A DNA stretch of 64,000 nucleotides from Pseudomonas frederiksbergensis (GTDB taxonomy: Bacteria; Pseudomonadota; Gammaproteobacteria; Pseudomonadales; Pseudomonadaceae), in assembly GCF_001874645.1 (NCBI RefSeq), contig NZ_CP017886.1:3162001-3226000 (forward strand). The letters are read 5' to 3'. Positions 47,132 to 55,104 of the stretch are shown here, piece after piece. The position numbers and the translations under genes are program-made. Numbering within the stretch: the stretch's first letter is position 1; the number at the start of each line of letters is the position of its first letter. The notes under the pieces were generated by a model, which searched no databases, was not told the origin of the DNA, and worked only from the letters and a program-made list of their open reading frames with translations.

Positions 47132-48355
47132 ATGGAAATGCGCGCAGATCTGCTGATTGTCGGGGCCGGAATGGTCGGGAGCGCGTTGGCGCTGGCGTTA
47201 CAGAACAGTGGGCTGGAAGTCCTGCTGCTCGACGGCAGCCCCATGAGCGTCAAACCCTTCGACGCGCAGTCGGCGTTCGAGCCTCGGGTGAGCGCCTTGT
47301 CGGCCGCCAGTCAGCGGATCCTCGAACGTCTGGGTGTGTGGGACGGCGTTGTCAGCCGGCGCAGCAGCCCTTATACCGACATGCAAGTCTGGGATGGCAG
47401 CGGCACCGGGCAGATTCATTTCTCGGCCGCCAGCGTCCACGCCGAGGCACTCGGGCATATCGTTGAAAACCGGGTGGTGCAGGATGCACTGCTCGATCGC
47501 CTGCACGACTGCGACCTGGGCCTGCTGGCCAATGCGCGTCTGGAGCAGATGCGTCGTTCCGGCGACGACTGGCTGCTGACCCTGGCCGATGGCCGCACGT
47601 TGCGCGCACCGCTGGTGATCGCGGCGGACGGTGCCAACTCGGCGGTGCGCCGCCTCACCGGTGTCGCGACACGCGAATGGGATTATCTGCATCACGCCAT
47701 CGTCACCAGCGTTCGCAGCTCACTGGCGCATCAAATGACCGCCTGGCAGCGTTTTACCGACCACGGTCCGCTGGCATTCCTGCCATTGGAGCGTGACGGT
47801 CAGCAAGACTGGTGCTCGATCGTCTGGTCGACCACTCCGACTGAAGCCGAACGCCTGATGGCGCTGAACGACGAAGGTTTCTGCCGTGAGCTGGAGCGTG
47901 CCTTCGAAGGGCGTTTGGGGCGCGTTCTGAGCGCCGATCCGCGACTCTGCGTGCCGTTGCGTCAACGCCACGCCAAGCGCTATGTGGCCGAAGGTCTGGC
48001 GCTGATCGGCGATGCTGCTCACACCATTCACCCGTTGGCCGGGCAGGGGGTCAACCTCGGTTTTCTCGATGCGGCGGTTCTGGCCGAAGTGCTGTTGCAC
48101 GCGGCCGGCCGTGGCGAGCGTCTGGCGGATGTGAAAGTGCTCAGCCGCTACGAACGTCGACGCATGCCGCACAACCTGGCGTTGATGGCGGCGATGGAAG
48201 GTTTTGAGCGCTTGTTCCAGGCCGATCCATTGCCACTGCGCTGGTTGCGTAATACCGGGTTGAAAATGGTCGATCAGATGCCCGAAGCCAAGGCGCTGTT
48301 CGTGCGCCAGGCGCTCGGGTTGACCGGGGATCTGCCAACCCTCGCCAAGGCCTGA
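47132..48355 (+). CDS. ubiI: Ubiquinone C5-hydroxylase UbiI (VisC family)
   Basis: UbiI/VisC adds the C5 hydroxyl in ubiquinone synthesis. This 407-residue FAD enzyme has LLIVGAGMVGSALALALQ at the N-terminus, VIAADGANSAVRRL (DG motif) and LIGDAAHTIHPLAGQGVNL. It is a paralogue of UbiH with the standard Asp in the last motif. It ends the pepP-ubiH-ubiI cluster and is followed by a REP pair. Confidence 0.93.
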   Translation: MEMRADLLIVGAGMVGSALALALQNSGLEVLLLDGSPMSVKPFDAQSAFEPRVSALSAASQRILERLGVWDGVVSRRSSPYTDMQVWDGSGTGQIHFSAASVHAEALGHIVENRVVQDALLDRLHDCDLGLLANARLEQMRRSGDDWLLTLADGRTLRAPLVIAADGANSAVRRLTGVATREWDYLHHAIVTSVRSSLAHQMTAWQRFTDHGPLAFLPLERDGQQDWCSIVWSTTPTEAERLMALNDEGFCRELERAFEGRLGRVLSADPRLCVPLRQRHAKRYVAEGLALIGDAAHTIHPLAGQGVNLGFLDAAVLAEVLLHAAGRGERLADVKVLSRYERRRMPHNLALMAAMEGFERLFQADPLPLRWLRNTGLKMVDQMPEAKALFVRQALGLTGDLPTLAKA

Positions 48356-48384
48356 CTCCCCCACTCCTGCACATCGCACACTCT

Positions 48385-48470
48385 GTAGGAGCTGCCGCAG
48401 GCTGCGATCTTTTGATCTTCCGGAATCAGCGGAGCATTTGAAAAGATCGCAGCCTTCGGCAGCTCCTGCG
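48385..48470. repeat. REP pair f (inverted)
   Basis: GTAGGAGCTGCCGCAGGCTG (48385) and the complementary unit AAAAGATCGCAGCCTTCGGC...CTCCTGCGG (ending about 48470) lie after ubiI. Confidence 0.88.
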
Positions 48471-48514
48471 GCAACATCTGGTAACTCCTTCACGGCGGGA
48501 TCGGTTGAGAAGCT

Positions 48515-48535
48515 AAATGTGAGTCATTATCATTT
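48515..48535. promoter_or_regulatory. Candidate Fur box upstream of the ferric-binding protein gene
   Basis: The AT-rich stretch around GTGAGTCATTATCATTT resembles the Fur consensus and lies about 35 bases before the start of a ferric-iron binding protein gene. Binding is inferred from sequence and context. Confidence 0.55.
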
Positions 48536-48567
48536 CGGCTCATTTTTGAGATCGAGAGACCGCTCCC

Positions 48568-49569
48568 ATGTTGGCACCGAAGCGTCTACTGACAGCCCTC
48601 GCCCTGACCCTGATAGGTACCACCGTTCAGGCCGCTGACGAGGTGGTGGTCTACTCCTCGCGTATCGACGAGCTGATCAAACCGGTCTTCGATGCCTATA
48701 CCCAAAAAACCGGCGTAAAGGTGAAGTTCATCACTGACAAGGAAGCGCCGCTGATGCAGCGCATCAAGGCCGAAGGCGAGAACGCCACCGCCGACCTGCT
48801 GCTCACCGTCGATGCCGGCAACCTCTGGCAGGCCGAGCAAATGGGCATCCTGCAGCCGTTCACCTCCCAGGTGATCGACACCAACATCCCGCTGCAATAC
48901 CGCGCTGCGTCTCACGCCTGGACCGGTTTGAGCCTGCGGGCGCGGACCATCGCTTATTCCACCGACCGGGTAAAACCCTCGGACCTGACCACTTACGAAG
49001 CGTTGGCCGACAAGCAGTGGGAAGGCCGTCTGTGCCTGCGTACCGCGAAGAAGGTCTACAACCAGTCGTTGACCGCGACCCTGATTGAAACCCACGGTGC
49101 GGAAAAAACCGAAGAGATCCTCAAGGGTTGGGTTCGCAACCTGTCCACTGACGTGTTCTCTGACGACATCGCCGTACTGCAAGCGATCAGCGCCGGGCAA
49201 TGCGACGTCGGTATCGTCAACACCTACTACTACGGCCGTCTGCACCAGCAGAAGCCGGATCTGCCGGTCAAACTGTTCTGGCCGAACCAGGCTGACCGCG
49301 GCGTACACGTGAACCTGTCGGGCATTGGCCTGACCAAACACGCCCCGCACCCGGAAGCCGCCAAGGCTCTGGTGGAATGGATGACCACACCGCAAGCGCA
49401 AAAGATCTTCGCCGACGTCAACCAGGAATTCCCGGCCAACCCAACGGTGAAACCGTCTGCTGAAGTCGAGGCCTGGGGCACGTTCATCCCTGACACCCTG
49501 CCGGTCGAAGTCGCTGGCCAGCGTCAGGCAGAAGCCATTCGCCTGATGGACCGCGCTGGCTGGAACTGA
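48568..49569 (+). CDS. Ferric iron ABC transporter substrate-binding protein (FbpA type)
   Basis: This 333-residue periplasmic protein has a signal peptide (about 22 residues, ending VQA-AD) and the FbpA fold: [33 protein letters not shown] and [11 protein letters not shown], whose tyrosines bind ferric iron. It should capture Fe(III) for the permease encoded next. A Fur box lies upstream, and a REP pair separates it from the permease gene. Confidence 0.93.
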   Translation: MLAPKRLLTALALTLIGTTVQAADEVVVYSSRIDELIKPVFDAYTQKTGVKVKFITDKEAPLMQRIKAEGENATADLLLTVDAGNLWQAEQMGILQPFTSQVIDTNIPLQYRAASHAWTGLSLRARTIAYSTDRVKPSDLTTYEALADKQWEGRLCLRTAKKVYNQSLTATLIETHGAEKTEEILKGWVRNLSTDVFSDDIAVLQAISAGQCDVGIVNTYYYGRLHQQKPDLPVKLFWPNQADRGVHVNLSGIGLTKHAPHPEAAKALVEWMTTPQAQKIFADVNQEFPANPTVKPSAEVEAWGTFIPDTLPVEVAGQRQAEAIRLMDRAGWN

Positions 49570-49588
49570 GTCCGGGGCACTAAAGATC

Positions 49589-49690
49589 AAAAGATCGCAG
49601 CCTGCGGCAGCTCCTACAAGGACCTCGTTTCACCCGTTATAGGTGGGTGTATGCGTTCGGTGTAGGAGCTGCCGCAGGCTGCGATCTTTT
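49589..49690. repeat. REP pair g inside the iron-transport operon
   Basis: AAAAGATCGCAGCCTGCGGC (49589) and GTAGGAGCTGCCGCAGGCTG (49662) form an inverted pair between the binding-protein and permease genes. Its right edge is about 30 bases before the permease start. This is the position where REP elements can limit mRNA decay, as in malE-malF. Confidence 0.88.
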
Positions 49691-49719
49691 TGCGTGATTC
49701 ATCTCCAGAGAGCTTTTCC

Positions 49720-51336
49720 TTGGCCCATCCCGCCCAACGCCGTTGGTATCCGCTGGTTTTCGTTGTTGCTGCCCTGGTACTGCTGCCGCTGAGCGTGTTG
49801 CTGCTGTCGTGGCAAACTGTCGACCTGCAGATCTGGTCGCACCTGTGGGACACCCAGATGCCGCGTCTGCTGGGCAACACCCTGACGCTGATCCTCGGCG
49901 TCGGGGTTGGCGTCACGCTGTTGGGCGTCAGCCTGGCGTGGCTGACCAGCCTTTGCGAGTTCCCCGGGCGACGTTGGCTGGATTGGGCGCTGATGTTGCC
50001 GTTTGCGATCCCGGCCTATGTGCTGGCGTTCGTTTTCGTCGGCTTGCTGGATTTCGCAGGTCCCGTGCAAACCCTGCTGCGCGAAGGGTTCGGCAGCGAC
50101 CTGCGGCTGCCGCGCGTGCGTTCCACGGGCGGGGTGATACTGGTATTGGTGCTGGTGTTCTATCCCTACGTCTATTTGCTGGCGCGTACGGCCTTTCTGG
50201 CTCAGGGCAAAGGTTTGATGGAGGCTGCGCGAGTGCTCGGCCAATCACCGTGGCAAGCATTCTGGCGCGTGGCTTTACCGATGGCCCGGCCGGCGATTGG
50301 TGCCGGTGTGGCCTTGGCACTGATGGAGACGCTGGCGGACTTCGGGGCGGTGTCGGTGTTCAACTTCGACACCTTCACCACGGCGATTTACAAGACCTGG
50401 TACGGCTTTTTCAGCCTGTCGAGCGCCGCACAACTGGCCAGCTTGTTGCTGCTGGTGGTGATGTTGCTGCTGTACGGTGAGCGCCGTGCTCGTGGCGCCA
50501 GCCGGGCGAGTAACGAGCGGCCACGGGGCAAGGCGCTTTATCACCTGCGCGGGTTCAAGGCTGTGGCCGCCAGCAGTTGGTGCGGGCTGGTGTTTGCCTG
50601 CGCGTTTGTCATTCCATTGCTGCAACTGGTGGCGTGGTTCTGGCAGCGCGGGCGCTTCGACCTGGATGAGCGTTACGCCGGGCTGATCGTGCATACGCTG
50701 TACCTGGGCACCATGGCCGCGTTGATCACCGTCAGCGTCGCGCTGCTGCTGGCCTTTGCCCGGCGCCTGGCACCGACCCGGGCGATTCGTTCCGGGGTCA
50801 GCCTGGCCAATATCGGCTATGCCTTGCCCGGGTCGGTGCTGGCGGTATCGATCATGCTGGCGTTCAGTTATCTGGACCGCGAACTGGTGGTGCCGCTGTC
50901 GGGATGGCTTGGCGGTGCAGGCAAGCCGTTGCTGCTGGGCAGCCTGTCGGCGCTGTTGCTGGCGTATCTGGTGCGTTTTATCGCGGTGGCCTACGGGCCA
51001 TTGGAAAATAGCCTGGCACAGATCCGTCCGTCGTTGCCGGAAGCAGCACGCAGTTTGGGTGTTGGTGGGCCACGACTGTTTTTCAAGGTGTATCTGCCGC
51101 TGTTGCTGCCTGGCACGTTGAGCGCGGCGTTGCTGGTATTCGTCGATGTGCTCAAGGAAATGCCCGCGACCTTGCTGATGCGCCCGTTTGGCTGGGACAC
51201 GCTGGCGGTGCGGATCTTCGAAATGACCAGCGAAGGCGAGTGGGCGCGGGCGTCATTGCCCGCGCTGACACTGATTCTGGTGGGCCTGTTGCCTGTCATC
51301 GGGTTGATTCGACGTTCGGCGCATCGAAACGGCTAG
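49720..51336 (+). CDS. Ferric iron ABC transporter permease (FbpB type)
   Basis: This 538-residue inner-membrane protein is a fused double permease with about 12 helices and two EAA loops (MEAARVLGQSPWQAFWRVALPMARP and LPEAARSLGVGGPRLFFKVYLPLLLP). It should pass Fe(III) from the FbpA-type protein. I chose TTG 49720 (the start of AHPAQRRW) with GAGAG upstream; a TTG ten codons earlier lies in the REP edge. The matching ATPase gene is not in this window. Confidence 0.92.
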   Translation: MAHPAQRRWYPLVFVVAALVLLPLSVLLLSWQTVDLQIWSHLWDTQMPRLLGNTLTLILGVGVGVTLLGVSLAWLTSLCEFPGRRWLDWALMLPFAIPAYVLAFVFVGLLDFAGPVQTLLREGFGSDLRLPRVRSTGGVILVLVLVFYPYVYLLARTAFLAQGKGLMEAARVLGQSPWQAFWRVALPMARPAIGAGVALALMETLADFGAVSVFNFDTFTTAIYKTWYGFFSLSSAAQLASLLLLVVMLLLYGERRARGASRASNERPRGKALYHLRGFKAVAASSWCGLVFACAFVIPLLQLVAWFWQRGRFDLDERYAGLIVHTLYLGTMAALITVSVALLLAFARRLAPTRAIRSGVSLANIGYALPGSVLAVSIMLAFSYLDRELVVPLSGWLGGAGKPLLLGSLSALLLAYLVRFIAVAYGPLENSLAQIRPSLPEAARSLGVGGPRLFFKVYLPLLLPGTLSAALLVFVDVLKEMPATLLMRPFGWDTLAVRIFEMTSEGEWARASLPALTLILVGLLPVIGLIRRSAHRNG

Positions 51337-51491
51337 GTGTCAGTCCTACACCTTGCGGCTACAATGCGCGGCATTCGGTGCGGATCGTCCTTCAGACCGG
51401 GTCGCTGAAATTGGCTGAAAGCCTTCTATTTAAAGGCTTTCAATCATTCAGCACCTGTCCGTACCTTCGCCACGCCCGGAAGGAGAAACCC

Positions 51492-52574
51492 ATGGGACAG
51501 CGTACGCCTCTGTATGACCTTCATCTCGCACTCGGCGCGAAGATGGTCGATTTTGGCGGTTGGGATATGCCACTGCATTACGGCTCGCAAGTCGAGGAAC
51601 ACCATCAGGTGCGCCGCGACTGTGGGGTTTTCGATGTATCCCATATGACCGTAATAGACGTCAGCGGCCCTCAGGCCAAGGCCTGGCTCCAGCATTTGCT
51701 GGCCAATGATGTCGAACGTCTGCACAGCGACGGCCGTGCCTTGTACAGCGCCATGCTCAATGAACATGGCGGGGTGGTCGACGACATGATCGTCTATCGC
51801 CTGGACGACGCTTATCGTTTGGTGGTGAACGCTGCCACCCGTGATCAGGACATGGCCTGGATGCAGGCCCAACTCGGCAATTATCAGGCGCAACTGCACG
51901 AGCGCAGCGAGTTGGCGATGCTGGCGATTCAAGGTCCGCAGGCGCGGCAAAAGATCGCCGAATTGGTGACCCAGTCCCGTGGCACGCTGATCCAGCAACT
52001 CAAACCGTTCGAAGGTCAGTGTGACGGTGACTGGTTCATCGCCCGTACCGGTTACACAGGCGAGGATGGTCTGGAGATTGCCTTGCCGGCCGATCAGGCG
52101 CCGGGATTCTTCAACGATCTGGTCGGTGCGGGCATATCGCCCATTGGCCTCGGCGCCCGCGACACGCTGCGCCTTGAGGCCGGAATGAACCTCTACGGTC
52201 AGGACATTCATCAGGATGTCTCACCGCTGGCTTCCAATATGGCCTGGAGCATTGCCTGGGAACCGGCTACTCGTCAGTTCATCGGTCGGGCGGCGCTTGA
52301 GGCTGAACGGGCAGCAGGGGTGAAGCATAAACTGGTCGGTCTGGTGCTCGAAGAGCGTGGGGTTTTACGCGCCCATCAGGTGGTTCGCATCGCTGATGTT
52401 GGCGAAGGGGAGATCACCAGTGGTAGTTTCTCTCCTACGCTTAGCAAATCGATTGCCCTGGCGCGGGTGCCGATGGCAACCGCTGACCGGGCAGAAGTGG
52501 AAATTCGTGGCAAGTGGTACCCGGTTCGGGTGGTCAAACCGACCTTCGTGCGTCATGGCAAAACCTTGATCTAA
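51492..52574 (+). CDS. gcvT: Aminomethyltransferase, glycine cleavage T protein
   Basis: GcvT transfers the methylene group from H-protein-bound aminomethyl to tetrahydrofolate and releases ammonia. The 360-residue protein starts MGQRTPLYDLHLALGAKMVDFGGWDMPLHYG and has the folate-site segments DVSHMTVIDVSGP and YTGEDGLEIALP. ATG 51492 has AGGAG upstream; the frame is open further up but without family features. It is followed by gcvH after 51 bases. Confidence 0.96.
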   Translation: MGQRTPLYDLHLALGAKMVDFGGWDMPLHYGSQVEEHHQVRRDCGVFDVSHMTVIDVSGPQAKAWLQHLLANDVERLHSDGRALYSAMLNEHGGVVDDMIVYRLDDAYRLVVNAATRDQDMAWMQAQLGNYQAQLHERSELAMLAIQGPQARQKIAELVTQSRGTLIQQLKPFEGQCDGDWFIARTGYTGEDGLEIALPADQAPGFFNDLVGAGISPIGLGARDTLRLEAGMNLYGQDIHQDVSPLASNMAWSIAWEPATRQFIGRAALEAERAAGVKHKLVGLVLEERGVLRAHQVVRIADVGEGEITSGSFSPTLSKSIALARVPMATADRAEVEIRGKWYPVRVVKPTFVRHGKTLI

Positions 52575-52625
52575 CTTTTTCTGGCGGGTCAACACCGCTG
52601 ACATTTCTTCTTGAGGACACAGAAC

Positions 52626-53009
52626 ATGAGCGATATCCCTGCCGACCTGCGTTTTGCCGAAAGTCACGAATGGGCCCGCCTGGAAGCTGATGGCACCGTC
52701 ACTGTGGGCATCAGTGACCACGCTCAGGAGGCCTTGGGTGATGTGGTTTTCGTTGAGCTGACCGAAGTGGGCAATGTATTCGGTGCAGGCGATCAGGCGG
52801 GTGTGGTCGAATCGGTCAAGGCCGCCTCCGACATCTACTCCCCGGTTGCCGGTGAAGTGATCGCGATCAATGAAGACCTGAGCGCCAGCCCTGAGCTGCT
52901 CAACACCGACCCGTACGGCGCGTGGATCTTCAAGCTCAAGCCAAGTAACACCGCTGATGTTGAGAAGCTGCTCGACGCGGCAGGCTACAAGGCTGCTATC
53001 GGCGAGTAA
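52626..53009 (+). CDS. gcvH: Glycine cleavage system H protein
   Basis: GcvH carries the aminomethyl group on a lipoyl arm between GcvP, GcvT and the L protein. The 127-residue protein has the lipoylation site ESVKAASD with K65. ATG 52626 is the canonical start ([10 protein letters not shown]). A hairpin terminator follows about 30 bases after the stop; the expected next gene, gcvP, is 3.4 kb further on. Confidence 0.97.
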   Translation: MSDIPADLRFAESHEWARLEADGTVTVGISDHAQEALGDVVFVELTEVGNVFGAGDQAGVVESVKAASDIYSPVAGEVIAINEDLSASPELLNTDPYGAWIFKLKPSNTADVEKLLDAAGYKAAIGE

Positions 53010-53037
53010 TCACCGCCAGAAGCGAATCCGCTGCAAG

Positions 53038-53078
53038 AACGCCGCGTTTCCCTTATCGGGGGGAGCGTGGCGTTTTAT
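53038..53078 (+). terminator. Terminator after gcvH
   Basis: An inverted repeat of about 13 bases with several G-U pairs (ACGCCGCG... with ...CGTGGCGT) closes a short loop and is followed by TTTATG. It separates gcvH from the minus-strand insert. Confidence 0.65.
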
Positions 53079-53087
53079 GTTTGATGC

Positions 53088-53804
53088 TTAGTGGCTGGTT
53101 CGACGGGCCGCTAATGTGGCCTGCATCACCGCTTGGTCTACCCTGACGTGAAGGGCTATTACTTCTTCTGTCGTCAGGCGCGTTGCCGGTGCGCCAGAAA
53201 CCCAGGTACCACTGTTCGTGTAAGTGATCGTTTGGGTTTCTCCGTTGTTTACTGTGACGACATCAACGTTGGATACAGTACTGGGGATTAATGAACCCGC
53301 CACCTGGGCTGGACCGAACCACAACTGAAAGTCGTTTTTGGGTGTCATGGTCGTTGGACCGATATCCATGCCACTTGAACTCACCCAGAGACTGCGTCCC
53401 GTGGAATCCAGTAATATCGCACGAGGATAGGCGGGTAGTTGGTTGTTGATTAAAACGTCTCCCGGGACACCGCCATTTTGTGCAGTGCTGAATACCCCGT
53501 ATTGATTCAGTGTCGTTTTTTGGCCGGTGTTGATCAGTAGGCTTTTTCCTCCTGAGGTGAAGCTGATATCTCCGTCCTGCAATGGAGTATTGGTAAAATT
53601 CACCCGGTAGGTGTCACTGCTAATATCAAAGGTATTCTTATATTGATAGGTCGGTTGGCCTGGGGTTGGAAGTGGGGCTTTTGCAAGCCAGATGACCGTG
53701 AAGGTGCTATTTACTTTTTTGGCCAGGTAGAGGCTGTAGTTGTTGGTTTTTTGTGCAATCAATTGATCCTCTTCAATATAAACAATAATAGTTTGACTGC
53801 TCAT
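53088..53804 (-). CDS. Unknown protein, paralogue 2 of a tandem pair in the gcv insert
   Basis: I do not recognise the family. The 238-residue protein starts at ATG 53804 (GGGAGA ribosome site) with MSSQTIIVYIEEDQLIAQKT and lacks a signal peptide or membrane helix. It is rich in Asn, Thr, Ser and Gly with evenly spaced aromatics (YSLYLAKKVN, FTVIW, FQLWFG, TITYTNSGTWVSG), which suggests an all-beta fold. It aligns end-to-end with the next gene, by eye more than half identical, so they arose by tandem duplication. The DNA is visibly AT-richer than the flanking gcv genes. Confidence 0.85.
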   Translation of the reverse strand: MSSQTIIVYIEEDQLIAQKTNNYSLYLAKKVNSTFTVIWLAKAPLPTPGQPTYQYKNTFDISSDTYRVNFTNTPLQDGDISFTSGGKSLLINTGQKTTLNQYGVFSTAQNGGVPGDVLINNQLPAYPRAILLDSTGRSLWVSSSGMDIGPTTMTPKNDFQLWFGPAQVAGSLIPSTVSNVDVVTVNNGETQTITYTNSGTWVSGAPATRLTTEEVIALHVRVDQAVMQATLAARRTSH

Positions 53805-53893
53805 GGCTGATCTCCCATTCATCCTGTGGGTGATTTCAGGGTGGATTCCGAATCCACCTGACTCGATTCGACTACGGCCTTGATGCATTCAAT

Positions 53894-53932
53894 AAAAAAC
53901 CCTGTAGATCCTCGATATACAGGGTTTTTATT
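53894..53932 (-). terminator. Terminator between the two paralogues
   Basis: AAAAAACCCTGTA and TACAGGGTTTTT form a strong stem with about an 11-base loop, ending in a T run on both strands. It follows paralogue 1 (54025) and precedes the paralogue 2 promoter, so the two are probably separate transcription units. Confidence 0.85.
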
Positions 53933-54024
53933 GGCCTAAGAAACGTCGGCGTGCTGAAGGTTGTCAACGGCATGCATACGGTTCACACTTCATCTCGCCG
54001 CCGATGCTTGATCAGCCCGGGTGG

Positions 54025-54714
54025 TTATGCAACCTCTTCGATTCCGAGCCTGGAGTGAAGCGCCTCGACTTGTTTGGCGCTCAGCTTGTTGGCGGGTTCG
54101 CCAGTTATCCAGGTGCCGCTGTTGGTATAGGTGAGGGTGACGCTGCCGCCATCCTTGACAGTAACCGCGTATGTGTTGGACACATTAACGGCAATCAATG
54201 AGCCTGTTGCTTGAGTGTTGCCGAACCAAAGTTGGTAATTATTTAATGGCGTCAGCGTCGCGGTGCCAATGTTCATGCCACTCTGGCGGTTTACCCAGAT
54301 ATTATTGCCATTGGAATCCAGCAGTATCTCGCGTGGGTTGCCTTGCAGTTGATTGGTAATGAGAATGTCGGATGACACGCCGCCGTTTTGGGCGGGTGAG
54401 AATATACCGTTGGGATTGAGTATTGTCTTTTGGCCGGTACTGATTGGCAGGTTTTTCCCGCCGGAGGTGAAGGTGACATCGCCGCTTGTTACGGGGTCGT
54501 TTGTATAGTTGACATTGAACGACGGAGTCGCAATATCAAAGGTGTTTCTGTATTGATAACTAGGGGTATTGACGGTGGCTACGGGGCCTTTCGATTTCCA
54601 GATAACGGTGAAGCTGCCGTTGACTTGTTTGGCGAGATAAAGGCTGTAATTGTTGTTTTTTTGTGCTGCCAGCTGATCTTCTTCGATGTACAAAATTATT
54701 TGATTGCTGCTCAT
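54025..54714 (-). CDS. Unknown protein, paralogue 1 of a tandem pair in the gcv insert
   Basis: This 229-residue protein is the sister of the preceding one; shared blocks include IEEDQLxAQKxNNYSLYLAK, FTVIW, QNGGV, LLDS and TYTNSGTW. ATG 54714 has GGAG well placed upstream. No secretion signal, cysteine cluster or catalytic motif is evident. A beta-sandwich or lectin/inclusion-type protein is one possibility, based on composition only. AT-richer than the neighbours, with its own terminator and a long upstream region. Confidence 0.85.
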   Translation of the reverse strand: MSSNQIILYIEEDQLAAQKNNNYSLYLAKQVNGSFTVIWKSKGPVATVNTPSYQYRNTFDIATPSFNVNYTNDPVTSGDVTFTSGGKNLPISTGQKTILNPNGIFSPAQNGGVSSDILITNQLQGNPREILLDSNGNNIWVNRQSGMNIGTATLTPLNNYQLWFGNTQATGSLIAVNVSNTYAVTVKDGGSVTLTYTNSGTWITGEPANKLSAKQVEALHSRLGIEEVA

Positions 54715-55104
54715 TTTTTGAACTCCATTTCGAATAGGGTGAGGCATAAGTTGTGTGTAACTGGGCAGTGGCGTTTTGTCGCCGCTGCCCAGTCCTCAAC
54801 AAACATAGCATGCAGGATTTTGGCCTATAGATTGATTGGCTATTGTTTGATTCTATCTATTGCGATTGTTTTTTTTCAGAAATGGAGTGGGTTGATTAAT
54901 GCTGGTTAATCACCTGTTTGCGGAGGCGGCTGGAATAAACATCCGTTGGGTGTCTGGTTTTTGGCGCAAAGAGATGATCGATTGACTGTCTATATATAGC
55001 TATTTGTAAGTGTATCTATAGCAGGAATAAAAAACGCCCAATGCAGTGCATTGGGCGTTTTGAATGTTGCCTATGTCAGCCTGTTCAAAGGCTGGCCAGG
55101 TGAC
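54715..55104. promoter_or_regulatory. AT-rich upstream region of paralogue 1
   Basis: This 390-base gene-free stretch holds the promoter of paralogue 1 and the terminator of the aminotransferase gene. A dyad TGATTAA-N6-TTAATCA lies at 54893-54912, about 180 bases before the start codon, and could be an operator. Several TATA-like hexamers make promoter calling ambiguous. Confidence 0.4.
55030..55061 (-). terminator. Terminator of the aminotransferase gene
   Basis: AAAACGCCCAATGCA and TGCATTGGGCGTTTT form a 15-bp near-perfect stem followed by a T run on the minus strand. Confidence 0.92.
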
